From Saccharopolyspora hirsuta (lineage in GTDB: Bacteria; Actinomycetota; Actinomycetes; Mycobacteriales; Pseudonocardiaceae), in assembly GCF_008630535.1 (NCBI RefSeq), contig NZ_VWPH01000002.1, positions 124,001 to 188,000 of the forward strand: a DNA stretch of 64,000 nt, read 5' to 3'. Positions 28,191 through 37,234 of the stretch are shown piece by piece. Position numbers and translations under genes: made by a program. Within the stretch, counting starts at the first letter, position 1. The number at the start of each line of letters is the position of its first letter. The notes under the pieces were generated by a model. It saw only the letters and a program-made list of their open reading frames with translations, was not told the origin of the DNA and searched no databases.

Positions 28191-28267
28191 ATGCCCGGTT
28201 CGCGAGCTCGGCTTGCGTCGATGCACCTGGTCCCGGGTGTTGGGTGGGCTGCGGGTACGTTTTGGTT

Positions 28268-29128
28268 GTGGACGACCAGCAGGCGGCGCTGCTCGGCCCG
28301 GCCGACGTGCGTCGGCTGGCCGAGGAGCTGGACATCCGGCCGACGAAGAAGCTCGGGCAGAACTTCGTGCACGACCCGAACACGGTGCGGCGCATCGTGT
28401 CCTCGGCGTCGGTCACCGCCGACGACGTCGTCCTGGAGGTCGGCCCCGGGCTCGGCTCGCTGACGCTCGCCCTGCTGCCCGCCGCGGGCGCGGTGACCGC
28501 CGTGGAGATCGACCCGGTGCTGGCCGCCCGGTTGCCGCGCACCGCCGCCGAGTTCGCCCCGGCGCTGGCCGAGCGGCTCACCGTGATCGAAGCCGATGCG
28601 CTGCGCGTCCGCGCCGCCGACTTCCCCGCGCCGCCCACCGCGCTGGTCGCCAACCTGCCCTACAACGTCGCCGTGCCGGTCGTGCTGCACCTGCTGGCCG
28701 AGCTGCCGAGCCTGGAGCACGGGCTGGTCATGGTGCAGGCCGAGGTCGCCGACCGGATGTCCGCGCAGCCCGGCAGCCGGGTCTACGGCGTGCCCAGCGT
28801 GAAGGCCGCGTGGTTCGCCGACGTGCGGCGCGCGGGACCGGTGCCGCGCAAGGTGTTCTGGCCGGTGCCCAATGTGGACTCCGGGCTGGTGTCGTTCCGG
28901 CGCGTCGACCCGCCGTCGAACGCCGCGCGCGAGGACGTCTTCCGCGTGGTGGACGCGGCTTTCGCGCAGCGGCGGAAGACGTTGCGCGGCGCGCTGTCCG
29001 GCTGGGCCGGGTCCGCCGCGCGGGCGGAGGAGCTGCTGCGGGCCGCGGGGGTCGACCCGACGGCGCGCGGGGAGCAGCTGCAGATCGCCGACTTCGCGCG
29101 CATCGCCGAGGTCGCGGGCAGCCGCTGA
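28268..29128 (+). CDS. rsmA: 16S rRNA dimethyladenosine transferase
   Basis: 286 residues. Dimethylates A1518 and A1519 of 16S rRNA with SAM. Motifs: [11 protein letters not shown], the SAM loop [12 protein letters not shown], and the catalytic [12 protein letters not shown] at 28268 is chosen because a -10 TACGTT (28256-28261) lies 6 nt upstream and family N-termini match; a longer frame upstream runs through the D repeat and is not coding. Rv1010 equivalent. Confidence 0.93.
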   Translation: MDDQQAALLGPADVRRLAEELDIRPTKKLGQNFVHDPNTVRRIVSSASVTADDVVLEVGPGLGSLTLALLPAAGAVTAVEIDPVLAARLPRTAAEFAPALAERLTVIEADALRVRAADFPAPPTALVANLPYNVAVPVVLHLLAELPSLEHGLVMVQAEVADRMSAQPGSRVYGVPSVKAAWFADVRRAGPVPRKVFWPVPNVDSGLVSFRRVDPPSNAAREDVFRVVDAAFAQRRKTLRGALSGWAGSAARAEELLRAAGVDPTARGEQLQIADFARIAEVAGSR

Positions 29129-29265
29129 ACCACCCGTCCGGGCGCTTGCCATCTGGAATCGAGTCGCTACTGGGAGTCACCGGTAACACCTGGCGCGACG
29201 GGAAAATTCCCGCTCGTCCGGGTGTGTGATTTGGCGAACGATTCCGGAAAGTGACGACTATCAAC

Positions 29266-29297
29266 TTGCGCTGGAATCCGCCAGTGGGTTCTACTAT
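29266..29297 (+). promoter_or_regulatory. Predicted met operon promoter
   Basis: TTGCGC (29266-29271) and TACTAT (29292-29297). The spacer of 20 nt is long, but the -10 is good and places the start about 29304, right at the first riboswitch stem. Confidence 0.45.
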
Positions 29298-29305
29298 TCG
29301 GGAAA

Positions 29306-29389
29306 TCCATCCCGAGCGGCCGAGAGACCTGGCTCCCAGACGCCGCAGCAACCACCCGACGGGCAGGTGCTAACGCCAGGACCGATGGA
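29306..29389 (+). ncRNA. SAM riboswitch (S-box type)
   Basis: Closing stem CCATC (29307-29311) / GATGG (29384-29388). Inside are the conserved SAM-aptamer segments: GAGCGGCCGAGAGACCTGGC, then GCAGCAACC, and AGGTGCTAA. It precedes metNIQ, so S-adenosylmethionine binding would reduce expression of the methionine importer. A SAM-I like aptamer is the best fit; the related SAM-IV class of actinomycetes is the alternative. Confidence 0.88.
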
Positions 29390-29395
29390 GTAGCT

Positions 29396-29551
29396 GTGGA
29401 TTCCAACGCGCTGTTAGTCGGCCCGCCCGCGGAGCACACCCGGTCGCTGCCGGCCCGGTCATCGCAAAGCCACATCCGGAGGCTGCTGACGCAGCGTCGC
29501 GTCATCGACCACGGGCGGCGCACCACCACCGCCTGTCGTCGCGAGATGTGA
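29396..29551 (+). CDS. Putative sulfur-responsive leader peptide
   Basis: 51-codon frame from GTG at 29396, just after the riboswitch. Its C-terminus, TQRRVIDHGRRTTTACR, resembles the short actinobacterial leader peptides found before sulfur-metabolism genes (pattern RRHxDLxRxxxAxC near the stop). These act as cysteine-responsive attenuators. Codon 7 is TTA, the rare bldA-dependent codon in actinomycetes. It ends 85 nt before metN. Too short for confident coding statistics, so this rests on the C-terminal pattern and position. Confidence 0.55.
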   Translation: MDSNALLVGPPAEHTRSLPARSSQSHIRRLLTQRRVIDHGRRTTTACRREM

Positions 29552-29590
29552 CCCAGCCCTTCCTCCCTTTCCGAAGTTCCCTGGCCAGCT

Positions 29591-29631
29591 GCTCCTGCGC
29601 GGAGCGCGGCCGTCGCGAGCTGATGTGGAGC
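29591..29631 (+). promoter_or_regulatory. Alternative hairpins at the metN ribosome-binding site
   Basis: GCTCC (29591-29595) can pair with GGAGC at 29601-29605 or with the GGAGC that includes the metN Shine-Dalgarno (29627-29631). The two pairings exclude each other, so this could be the expression platform for the leader above. Confidence 0.4.
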
Positions 29632-29636
29632 CGATC

Positions 29637-30656
29637 GTGATCACAGTCGAGAACCTGACCAAGTCCTTCCAGCACAACAACGGCACCGTGCGCGCCCTCG
29701 ACGGCGTCACCATGGAGGTCCCGGCCGGCGCGGTGTGCGGCGTGGTCGGTCCCAGCGGCGCCGGCAAGTCCACCCTGGCGCGCTGCATCGCCCTGCTGGA
29801 GAAGCCGGACGCGGGCGCCATCCGGGTCGACGGCACCGACCTGGTCTCCCTCGACGGCAAGGCGCTGCGCGCCGCCCGTCGGCAGATCGGCGTTGTGCCG
29901 CAAGGGGATTCGCTGCTGCGGCAGCGCACCGCCGCGGGCAACGTCGCGCTGCCGCTGGAGGCGGCCGGCATGTCCGGCCCGCAGCGGCGCAGCCGCGTCG
30001 GCGAGCTGCTGGACCTCGTCGGCCTGACCGACAAGGCCTCGGTCTACCCCGACCAGCTCTCCGGCGGGCAGCGGCAGCGGATCGCGGTCGCCCGCGCGCT
30101 GGCCGCCAAGCCGTCGGTGCTGCTGGCCGACGAACCGACCTCCGCGCTGGACCCCGGCACCACCGACTCGGTGCTGACCGTGCTGGACCGCGCCCGCGCC
30201 GAACTCGGCGTCACCGTCCTGGTGGTCACCCACGACATGGCCGTGGTGCGCAAGATCGCCGACGACGTCGCGGTGCTGGACGGCGGCCGCGTGGTCGAGC
30301 ACGGCAAGGTGCTCGACCTGGTCGCCGAGCCCGGCAGCCGGGTCAGCTCGACGCTGCTGCCCGCCACCGACCAGGCCGAGCCGCTGCGCCCGACCGACGG
30401 CCGCCACGACGTGGTCGCCGAGGTCGTGCTGGTCGGCTTCGCCGCGGTCGGGGCGCTGCTGCCGGAGGCGGCCAGCCGGTTCGGCGTCGAACTGGCGATC
30501 CTCGGCGGTGGGCTGACCCGCCTCGGCGACACGCCGGTGGCGAAGTTCAAGGTCGGCCTGAGCGGCGAGCGCGCGGAGGCTGCGCTGAAGTGGATGGTCG
30601 AGCGGGACGCGCACGTGCGACGCGCCCCGGTGTGCGTTGACGGAGTTGCTGCGTGA
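29637..30656 (+). CDS. metN: Methionine ABC transporter ATPase
   Basis: 339 residues. Walker A GPSGAGKST, signature LSGGQRQR, Walker B VLLADEPTSALDP, and the C-terminal NIL ligand-sensing domain (VVAEVVLVGF...ERDAHV). The GTG at 29637 (start ITVENLTKSF) has GGAG 6 nt upstream; a GTG at 29625 would add four residues. Energises D/L-methionine uptake with MetI and MetQ. Confidence 0.93.
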   Translation: MITVENLTKSFQHNNGTVRALDGVTMEVPAGAVCGVVGPSGAGKSTLARCIALLEKPDAGAIRVDGTDLVSLDGKALRAARRQIGVVPQGDSLLRQRTAAGNVALPLEAAGMSGPQRRSRVGELLDLVGLTDKASVYPDQLSGGQRQRIAVARALAAKPSVLLADEPTSALDPGTTDSVLTVLDRARAELGVTVLVVTHDMAVVRKIADDVAVLDGGRVVEHGKVLDLVAEPGSRVSSTLLPATDQAEPLRPTDGRHDVVAEVVLVGFAAVGALLPEAASRFGVELAILGGGLTRLGDTPVAKFKVGLSGERAEAALKWMVERDAHVRRAPVCVDGVAA

Positions 30657-31336
30657 CTGATGTGACCCCCTGGTCGGAGGTCTTCGAAATCCTCGGTGAG
30701 GCAACGCTCGGCACGCTCTACATGGTGTTGGTGTCCACCCTGCTGGCAGTGCTCGGAGGCCTGCCGCTCGGTGTTCTGCTGCACCTGAGCTCGCCGGTCG
30801 GGCTGAACCCGAAGCCCGCGCTGTACCGGGTGCTCGGCGTCGTGGTCGACGTCGTGCGCTCGGTGCCGTTCGTGGTGCTGCTGGTGGTGCTGGCGTCGTT
30901 CACCCGGTTGCTGATCGGCACGTCGATCGGCAACACGGCGGTGATCGTGCCGCTGACCATCGGCGCGGTCCCGTTCTTCGCGCGGCTGACGCAGAACGCG
31001 TTGCGCGAGGTCAGCTTCACCGTCGTGGAAGCGGCCATCACCACGGGATCGAGCCGTCTGCGGATCGTGTGGACGGTGCTGCTCGGCGAGGCGCGGGCCG
31101 CGCTGGTCGGCGCGGTCGGCGTCACCGCGGTGGCGCTGATCGGCTACGCCGCGATGGCGGGCGCCATCGGCGGTGGCGGCCTGGGCACCACCGCGATCCA
31201 GGACGGCTACCAGGGCTACGACGACCGCCTGCTGTACGGCTCGGTCGTGGTCCTGGCGATCCTGGCGTTCGGGATGCAGCTGATCACCGACCTCGCGGCC
31301 AAGCTGGTCGACCGCCGCCGCACCGCGGCTGGCTGA
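30653..31336 (+). CDS. metI: Methionine ABC transporter permease
   Basis: 227 residues, five membrane segments, with the MetI permease EAA-like loop ALREVSFTVVEAAITTGSS and the C-terminal GYAAMAGAIGGGGLGTTAI region. GTG overlaps the metN stop by 4 nt. A shortened D-type repeat follows 12 nt after the stop. Confidence 0.93.
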   Translation: MTDVTPWSEVFEILGEATLGTLYMVLVSTLLAVLGGLPLGVLLHLSSPVGLNPKPALYRVLGVVVDVVRSVPFVVLLVVLASFTRLLIGTSIGNTAVIVPLTIGAVPFFARLTQNALREVSFTVVEAAITTGSSRLRIVWTVLLGEARAALVGAVGVTAVALIGYAAMAGAIGGGGLGTTAIQDGYQGYDDRLLYGSVVVLAILAFGMQLITDLAAKLVDRRRTAAG

Positions 31337-31348
31337 CGGCCTGTTCCC

Positions 31349-31422
31349 GGCTCGTTTTGCCTAGCGGTGCCGGTGGCGCAGGTGGGCTAAGCGGCTTCGC
31401 CGCTTCAAAGGCAAAACCGAGC
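31349..31422 (+). repeat. D-family repeat, copy 4 (internally deleted)
   Basis: Keeps the 5' block GGCTCGTTTTGCCTAGCGGTG and the 3' hairpin AAGCGGC-TTC-GCCGCTT, and has lost the middle. New ends GGCTCGTTTTGCC / GGCAAAACCGAGC pair over 13 bp with one bulge. Lies between metI and metQ, where it could lower or process the mRNA and so set the ratio of permease to binding protein. Confidence 0.75.
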
Positions 31423-31502
31423 TTCGACGATCTTCGGATCCCGCGATCCCCCCTCGTTCGGGAACGCGTTCCCGTTCTGACGTCCAGAAAGGACATTTCC
31501 TG

Positions 31503-32312
31503 ATGCGTTTGCGCTTCGCTGCCCTGGTGGCCGCCGCCGGTCTGGCGTTGACCGCGTGCGGTGGCGGCTCGTCGGCCGCCGACGACCCCAACGCCCCGAT
31601 CCGGGTCGGGGTCAACCCGACGCCGCACGGCGAGATCCTCGAGTACGTCAAGGACAACCTGGCGGAGCAGGCCGGGATCGACATCGAGATCGTCAAGTTC
31701 GACGACTACAACCGGCCGAACGAGGCGGTGGCGCACGGCGAGCTGGAGGCCAACTACTTCCAGCACGTCCCGTACCTGGAGGAGTACCGCAAGCAGCGCG
31801 GCGGTGACTTCGAGTGGGTCGCGCCGGTGCACCTGGAGCCGCTGGCGGTGTACTCCAAGCAGTTCAAGTCGCTGCAGGAGATCCCGAACGGCGCGACCGT
31901 CACGCTGTCCAACGACCCGGCCAACCAGTTCCGCGGCCTGAAGCTGCTGGAGCAGGGCGGGCTGATCAAGCTCAAGCCGGAGGCCGCGGTCGGCACCCGG
32001 CTGGCGTCCGCGATCGCGGAGAACCCGAAGAACATCGACTTCAAGGACCTCTCGCCGGACCAGCTGCCGCGCTCGGTGGACGACGCCGCCGCCGCGGTGG
32101 TCAACGGCAACTACGCGATCAAGGCCAACCTGCAGAACCCGGTGGTCGTGGAGAGCCCGGAGGGCAACCCGTACGCCAACGGCCTGGTGACCACCCCGGC
32201 GCTGGCGAAGGACCCGCGGATCTTGAAGCTGGCCGAGCTGCTGCGCTCGCAGCAGGTCAAGGACTTCATCAACCAGAAGTGGGGCGGCGTGGCCGTCATC
32301 CCGGCCGCCTGA
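31503..32312 (+). CDS. metQ: Methionine-binding lipoprotein (NlpA family)
   Basis: 269 residues. Lipobox LTAC with Cys19, then the NlpA/MetQ domain (IRVGVNPTPHGEILEYV, ELEANYFQHVPYLEEY, LSNDPANQFRGLKLLEQGGLIKL). Membrane-anchored receptor delivering methionine to MetNI. ATG follows AGAAAGGA. Terminator at 32326. Confidence 0.95.
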   Translation: MRLRFAALVAAAGLALTACGGGSSAADDPNAPIRVGVNPTPHGEILEYVKDNLAEQAGIDIEIVKFDDYNRPNEAVAHGELEANYFQHVPYLEEYRKQRGGDFEWVAPVHLEPLAVYSKQFKSLQEIPNGATVTLSNDPANQFRGLKLLEQGGLIKLKPEAAVGTRLASAIAENPKNIDFKDLSPDQLPRSVDDAAAAVVNGNYAIKANLQNPVVVESPEGNPYANGLVTTPALAKDPRILKLAELLRSQQVKDFINQKWGGVAVIPAA

Positions 32313-32325
32313 CCGGCGGCGTTCG

Positions 32326-32373
32326 GCGGAGGGCACCCTCCGGGCTGCGGCCCGGGCGGTGCCCTCCGCTGTT
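32326..32373 (+). terminator. Terminator after metQ
   Basis: Perfect 12-bp arms GCGGAGGGCACC / GGTGCCCTCCGC with a 20-nt GC-rich loop, followed by TGTTT. Fourteen nt after the metQ stop. Confidence 0.75.
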
Positions 32374-32447
32374 TCCTCGCTGAGAAAGGTGAGCCAGGAC
32401 GGACACATAGTCGGCGGTGGGGTTCCTCGGGCACGTACGCTCTAAGT

Positions 32448-33413
32448 GTGCTCTCCGTGGTTCCTACCCCCATCACCGTTCGCGTACCGGCCAAGGTGAA
32501 CCTGCACCTCTCGGTCGGGGATGCCCGGCCGGACGGCTACCACGAGCTGGTCACCGTCTTCCAGGCGCTGTCGTTGACCGACGAGGTGACCGTGCTGGCC
32601 GCCGAGGAACCCGGCATCGACGTGCACGGCGAGGGCGCCGACTCGGTGCCCACCGGCGCCAGCAACCTGGCGTGGAAGGCGGTGCAGCTGCTCGCCGAGC
32701 ACAGCGGTCGGGACCCGGAGGAACCCGGCGTGCGGCTGTCGATCAACAAGGGCATCCCGGTCGCCGGGGGCATGGCCGGGGGCAGCGCGGACGCGGCCGC
32801 CACGCTGCTGGCGCTCAACCAGCTCTGGCGGCTGGAGCTGGGGCGCGACGAGCTCAGCGAGTTCGCCGCGAAGCTGGGCAGCGACGTCCCGTTCTCCCTG
32901 CAGGGCGGCACCGCGCTGGGCACGGGCCGCGGTGAGCGGCTGGTCCCGGTGCTGGCCCGGCACACCTTCCACTGGGTGATCGCGCTCGACCGGCGCGGGC
33001 TGAGCACTCCCGCCGCCTACACCGAGCTGGACCGGCTGCGCGCCGAGTCCCGGCCGAACCGGGTGGGCGAGGTCGAGCCGCTGCTGGAGGCGCTGGCGTC
33101 CGGCGATCCCCGCCAGCTCGCGCTGCTGCTGGGCAACGACCTGCAGGCCGCCGCGGTCTCGCTGCGCCCCGGCCTGCGCCGGACGCTGCGCGCGGGCGTG
33201 CAGGCGGGCGCGCTCGCCGGGATTGTCTCCGGTTCCGGGCCGACCTGCGCGTTCCTGTGCACGGACGCGGACGCGGCGGTGCGCGTGGCCGCGGAGCTCT
33301 CCGGCGCGGGCGTCTGCCGGACGGTCCGCGTGGCCCACGGCCCGGTGCCGGGCGCGAAGCTCGTGTCCGAGGAACCGGCCCACCGCCCCACCCCGCCTCA
33401 GGTCCACGCCTAG
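32448..33413 (+). CDS. ispE: 4-diphosphocytidyl-2-C-methyl-D-erythritol kinase
   Basis: 321 residues, GHMP kinase of the non-mevalonate isoprenoid pathway. Motifs: [12 protein letters not shown], the glycine-rich loop [17 protein letters not shown], and the C-terminal [14 protein letters not shown] at 32448 lies 6 nt after the -10 TACGCT (32436-32441), a leaderless arrangement. Rv1011 equivalent; in mycobacteria it directly follows rsmA, here metNIQ lies between. Confidence 0.94.
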   Translation: MLSVVPTPITVRVPAKVNLHLSVGDARPDGYHELVTVFQALSLTDEVTVLAAEEPGIDVHGEGADSVPTGASNLAWKAVQLLAEHSGRDPEEPGVRLSINKGIPVAGGMAGGSADAAATLLALNQLWRLELGRDELSEFAAKLGSDVPFSLQGGTALGTGRGERLVPVLARHTFHWVIALDRRGLSTPAAYTELDRLRAESRPNRVGEVEPLLEALASGDPRQLALLLGNDLQAAAVSLRPGLRRTLRAGVQAGALAGIVSGSGPTCAFLCTDADAAVRVAAELSGAGVCRTVRVAHGPVPGAKLVSEEPAHRPTPPQVHA

Positions 33414-33453
33414 GTGACCGCCCGACGGGTGCGGCACCCGAGCGTCCGATCCG

Positions 33454-33512
33454 CAGTTTCCATTGAAACTGCGGTCACCACCCGCGGCGGTTCACAGTTT
33501 CAATTGAAACTG
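33454..33512. repeat. B-family palindrome pair, copy 2
   Basis: CAGTTTCCATTGAAACTG (33454-33471) and CAGTTTCAATTGAAACTG (33495-33512), 41 bp apart, in the 148-nt gap between ispE and the ABC-F gene. Confidence 0.9.
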
Positions 33513-33561
33513 TGGTTTCCCGTGACCACGCAACGCAGTTGATGGAGTAGACGAGCACTCG

Positions 33562-35340
33562 ATGGTGAACCTGGTCAATCTCGAATCGGTCCACAAGAGC
33601 TACGGCGTGCGCCCGCTGCTGGACGGCGTGTCCCTGGGCGTGTCGGCGGGCGAGCGGATCGGGGTCGTCGGGCTCAACGGCGGCGGCAAGACGACGCTGC
33701 TGGAGGTGCTCGCCGGTCTCGCCGAACCGGACGACGGCCGGGTGAGCCAGTCGCGCGACCTGCGGATGGCCGTGGTCACCCAGCGCACCGAGCTCCCCGA
33801 GGACGCGACCGTGCGCAACGCGGTGCTCGACCCGCACGGCTTCACCGCCGAGCACGAGTGGGCCGCCGACGCGAAGGTGCGCTCCGTGCTCAGCGGGCTC
33901 GGCATGACCAAGCTCGGGCTGGACACCCCGGTCAAGGACTTCTCCGGCGGCGAGCGGCGCCGGGTCGCGCTGGCCGCCGCGCTGGTCCGCGACATCGACC
34001 TGCTGGTGCTGGACGAGCCGACCAACCACCTCGACGTCGAAGGCGTGCGCTGGCTGGCCGACCACCTGCTGGAGCGCAAGTGCGCGCTGGTGGTCGTCAC
34101 CCACGACCGCTGGTTCCTGGACACCGTCTGCAACCGGACCTGGGAGGTCGTCGACGGCCGCGTCGAGCAGTACGAGGGCGGCTACGCGGACTGGATCTTC
34201 GCCCGCGCCGAGCGCGCCCGCATCGCGCAGGCCGCCGAGGAGAAGCGGCAGAACCTCGCGCGCAAGGAGCTCGCCTGGCTGCAGCGCGGCGCCAAGGCCC
34301 GCACGTCCAAGCCGCGCTACCGGGTGGAGGCGGCCGAGGCGCTGATCTCCGACGTGCCGGAACCGCGCGACTCCGCGGAGCTGGTCGCCTTCGCCAAGCG
34401 GCGGCTGGGCAAGACCGTGCTGGAGCTGGAGGACGTCGACCTCCGGGTCGCCGACCGGACCCTGCTGGACGGCGTGACCTGGCGGATCGGCCCCGGCGAC
34501 CGGCTGGGCCTGGTCGGCGTCAACGGCTCCGGGAAGACGACGCTGCTGAAGCTGCTCGCCGGGGAGCGCGAACCGGACGCGGGCAAGCGGATCGAGGGCA
34601 AGACGGTGCGCCTGGCGCACCTCACCCAGGAGCTGCACGACCTGCCCGGCCACTGGCGGGTGCGGGAGGCGATCGAGAACGTCGCCGAGCGGGTCACCCT
34701 CGGCAAGTACGAGCTGTCCGCCTCGCAGCTGGGGGAGCGGTTCGGGTTCGGCAAGGGCCGCCAGTGGACGCCGGTCGAGGACCTCTCCGGCGGTGAGCGC
34801 CGTCGGCTGCAGCTGGCGCGGCTGCTGATGGCCGAGCCGAACGTGCTGGTCCTGGACGAGCCCACCAACGACCTGGACATCGACACCCTGCAGCAGCTGG
34901 AGGACCTGCTCGACGGCTGGCCGGGCACGCTGGTGGTCGTCTCGCACGACCGGTACCTGGTGGAGCGGGTGTGCGACAGCGTGTACGCGCTGTTCGGCGA
35001 CGGTCGGCTGACGCACCTGCCGGGCGGCATCGACGAGTACCTGGAGCGCCGGGAGTCCCTGCTGGCGGCGGAGACCAGCGTCGGCAAGCAGGCGACCGAC
35101 GCGGCGAAGCCGCGAGGCCTGTCGGGCGCGGAGGAGCACGCGGCGCGCAAGGAGCTCGCGCGCTGCGAGCGGCAGCTCGACAAGCTCGCGGAGCGCGAGC
35201 AGAAGTTGCACGAGAAGCTCGCGGAGGCCGCGACGGAGCCGGAGCGGCTGGCGGAGCTGAACAGCGAGCTGCGCGCACTGCACCAGGAGAAGGAAGACGT
35301 CGAAGCCCGCTGGATGGAACTCGCCGACCAACTGGGGTGA
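33562..35340 (+). CDS. ABC-F family ATPase (Uup-like)
   Basis: 592 residues, two ABC domains and no membrane part. Domain 1: Walker A GLNGGGKTT, FSGGERRR, LDEPTNHLD. Domain 2: GVNGSGKTT, LSGGERRR, LDEPTNDLD. A basic linker lies between and a charged C-terminal coiled coil (about 520-592) resembles Uup. ABC-F proteins act on the ribosome as translation factors or antibiotic protectors. The conserved position after ispE (Rv1012/1013 region) favours a housekeeping role over resistance. Confidence 0.9.
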   Translation: MVNLVNLESVHKSYGVRPLLDGVSLGVSAGERIGVVGLNGGGKTTLLEVLAGLAEPDDGRVSQSRDLRMAVVTQRTELPEDATVRNAVLDPHGFTAEHEWAADAKVRSVLSGLGMTKLGLDTPVKDFSGGERRRVALAAALVRDIDLLVLDEPTNHLDVEGVRWLADHLLERKCALVVVTHDRWFLDTVCNRTWEVVDGRVEQYEGGYADWIFARAERARIAQAAEEKRQNLARKELAWLQRGAKARTSKPRYRVEAAEALISDVPEPRDSAELVAFAKRRLGKTVLELEDVDLRVADRTLLDGVTWRIGPGDRLGLVGVNGSGKTTLLKLLAGEREPDAGKRIEGKTVRLAHLTQELHDLPGHWRVREAIENVAERVTLGKYELSASQLGERFGFGKGRQWTPVEDLSGGERRRLQLARLLMAEPNVLVLDEPTNDLDIDTLQQLEDLLDGWPGTLVVVSHDRYLVERVCDSVYALFGDGRLTHLPGGIDEYLERRESLLAAETSVGKQATDAAKPRGLSGAEEHAARKELARCERQLDKLAEREQKLHEKLAEAATEPERLAELNSELRALHQEKEDVEARWMELADQLG

Positions 35341-35418
35341 TCCGGGGCGCGTGGTGACGGCGGAGTTGTTGAGCGCGTCTTTTGTGCGGGTGATCGTACG
35401 GATCGTAAGCTGCGTCAC

Positions 35419-37077
35419 ATGAGTCGGTTCGTGGAGACGCTCGTGGCGTCGGCGCAGCGGAACTCCGGCGGGAGCGGGCGGGGGCTCACCACGGGCGAGC
35501 CCGAGCAGCCGTTGTTCCGGACTTGGGGGCAGGTGCACGCCGAGGCGCTGCGGATCGCCGGGGCGCTCGGGGACGACCTCACGCCCGGTTCGGCCGTTGC
35601 GATCCTGGCCGCTGATCCGGGGCTGATCGCGCCTGCGGTGCAGGCGGTGTGGCTCGGCGGCGGCAGCGTGACCATGCTGCACCAGCCGACGCCGCGGACC
35701 GATCTCGCGCACTGGGCCGAGGACACGCTGCGGGTGCTGAAGATGATCGGCGCTCGGCTGGTGCTGCTGGGGCCGCCGTTCGAGGAGCTGTCCGGGTTGC
35801 TGGAGGAGAACTCGATCGCGCACCGGGACCTGGCCGAGCTCGCCGCGGCCGATGCCGCGCCGCTGGCCGGACCGGTCGAGGTGGGTGAGGACGTCACCGC
35901 GCTGCTGCAGCTGACCAGCGGGTCCACCGCCGATCCCAAGGCGGTGCGGATCACCCACGGCAACCTGCACGCGAACCTGCTGGCGATGGTCGAGGCCGCC
36001 GAGCTGGACGCCGAGCGCGATGTGGCGGTGTCCTGGCTGCCGCTGTTCCACGACATGGGGATGGTCGGCTGCCTGACCGTGCCGATGGCCATCGGCATGT
36101 CGGCGGTCAAGGTCACCCCGGCGGACTTCCTGGCCCGGCCGCTGCTGTGGCCCGAGCTGATCACCAAGTACCGCGGCACCGTGACGGCGGCGCCGAACTT
36201 CGCCTACGCGATCGTCGGCCGCCGGATGGCCCGCGCCGACGACGGCGACTTCGACCTGTCCAGCGTCCGCTTCACGCTCAACGGCGCGGAGCCGATCGAC
36301 CCGGCGGCGGTGCGGACCTTCACCGAGGCGGGCACCCGCTTCGGGCTCAGCCCGACCAGCATGGTGTGCGCCTTCGGCATGGCGGAGGCGACGCTGGCGG
36401 TCTCCTTCGCGCCGCTCGGGCGCGGTCTGGAGGTCGACGTGGTCGACGCCGACGCGCTGGAGCAGCAGCGGCGGGCCGAGCCGGTGCCGCCGGATTCCGC
36501 GCGGGCGCGGCAGTTCGCGCTGCTCGGCGGACCGCTGCCGGGCCTGGAGGTCGACGTCGTGGACGACGCCGGGCGGCGGCTGGGGGAGCGGGAGGTCGGG
36601 CGGCTGCGGATCCGCGGGGCCGCGGTGACGCCGGGCTACCTCACCGTCGACGGCCCGCTGTCCACGCAGGACGGTGACGGCTGGCTGGACACCGGGGACG
36701 ACGGCTACCTGGTCGACGGGCAGGTGGTGATCTGCGGTCGGCGCAAGGACGTGATCATCATGGGCGGCCGCAACATCTACCCGATCGACATCGAGCGGGC
36801 CGCCTGCGAGGTCGAAGGGGTGCGCGCGGGCAACGCCGCCGCGGTCCGGCAGGAGGCGGGCAGCCGCCGCGAGCGGTTCGCGGTGGTGCTGGAGTCCCGC
36901 CTGGCCGGTGACGAAGCGGCGGAGAAGGCGCTGCGCAAGGAGGTCGCGGCCCGCGTGGTCGACGCGGTCGGCGTCCGGCCGTCGGCGGTCGTGGTGCTCG
37001 CGCCGGGCTCGCTGCCCAAGACCCCCTCCGGCAAGCTCCGCCGAGCGGCCACCGCCTCCCTCGTCCCGTCCGACTGA
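35419..37077 (+). CDS. Acyl-CoA synthetase / fatty-acyl-AMP ligase (Pks16-like)
   Basis: 552 residues, ANL adenylation enzyme. P-loop-like motif LTSGSTADPKAVRITHGN, then WLPLFHDMGMVG, FGMAEATLAVSF, TGDDGYLVDGQVVICGRRKD and the C-terminal lysine in PKTPSGKLRRA. The HDMGM segment is typical of long-chain fatty-acyl-AMP ligases. Equivalent to Rv1013 (pks16) between ispE and pth. The -10 TAAGCT lies 7 nt before the ATG. Product fate (CoA ester or acyl-AMP) cannot be settled here. Confidence 0.87.
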   Translation: MSRFVETLVASAQRNSGGSGRGLTTGEPEQPLFRTWGQVHAEALRIAGALGDDLTPGSAVAILAADPGLIAPAVQAVWLGGGSVTMLHQPTPRTDLAHWAEDTLRVLKMIGARLVLLGPPFEELSGLLEENSIAHRDLAELAAADAAPLAGPVEVGEDVTALLQLTSGSTADPKAVRITHGNLHANLLAMVEAAELDAERDVAVSWLPLFHDMGMVGCLTVPMAIGMSAVKVTPADFLARPLLWPELITKYRGTVTAAPNFAYAIVGRRMARADDGDFDLSSVRFTLNGAEPIDPAAVRTFTEAGTRFGLSPTSMVCAFGMAEATLAVSFAPLGRGLEVDVVDADALEQQRRAEPVPPDSARARQFALLGGPLPGLEVDVVDDAGRRLGEREVGRLRIRGAAVTPGYLTVDGPLSTQDGDGWLDTGDDGYLVDGQVVICGRRKDVIIMGGRNIYPIDIERAACEVEGVRAGNAAAVRQEAGSRRERFAVVLESRLAGDEAAEKALRKEVAARVVDAVGVRPSAVVVLAPGSLPKTPSGKLRRAATASLVPSD

Positions 37078-37090
37078 CGGCGTCGACACG

Positions 37091-37132
37091 CGATTTCAAT
37101 GGAAATCAGAGGTCCGATTTCCATTGAAATCG
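37091..37132. repeat. A-family paired quasi-palindrome, copy 4
   Basis: CGATTTCAATGGAAATCA and CGATTTCCATTGAAATCG, 24 bp apart, 13 nt after the ligase stop and between convergent genes. A partial C-type sequence (GGCGTGTCG) follows at about 37153. Confidence 0.9.
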
Positions 37133-37234
37133 CGGAGTTTCCCGCGCGCCCGGGCGTGTCGCGCGGGGCCGGTGAGCCTTTGCACCTCGGGTGGTGGCCG
37201 CAGCCGCGACAATCAACGTGCCCCGTTCCGGGAG

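Noticed and set aside
28079-28267. N-terminal extension of rsmA
   Set aside because: It would be translated from the D repeat, has no family similarity, and a good -10 box lies just before the GTG at 28268.
29176-29187. GTCACCGGTAAC also found at 38968-38979 upstream of another gene
   Set aside because: A 12-13 base match between two places in 64 kb is expected by chance.
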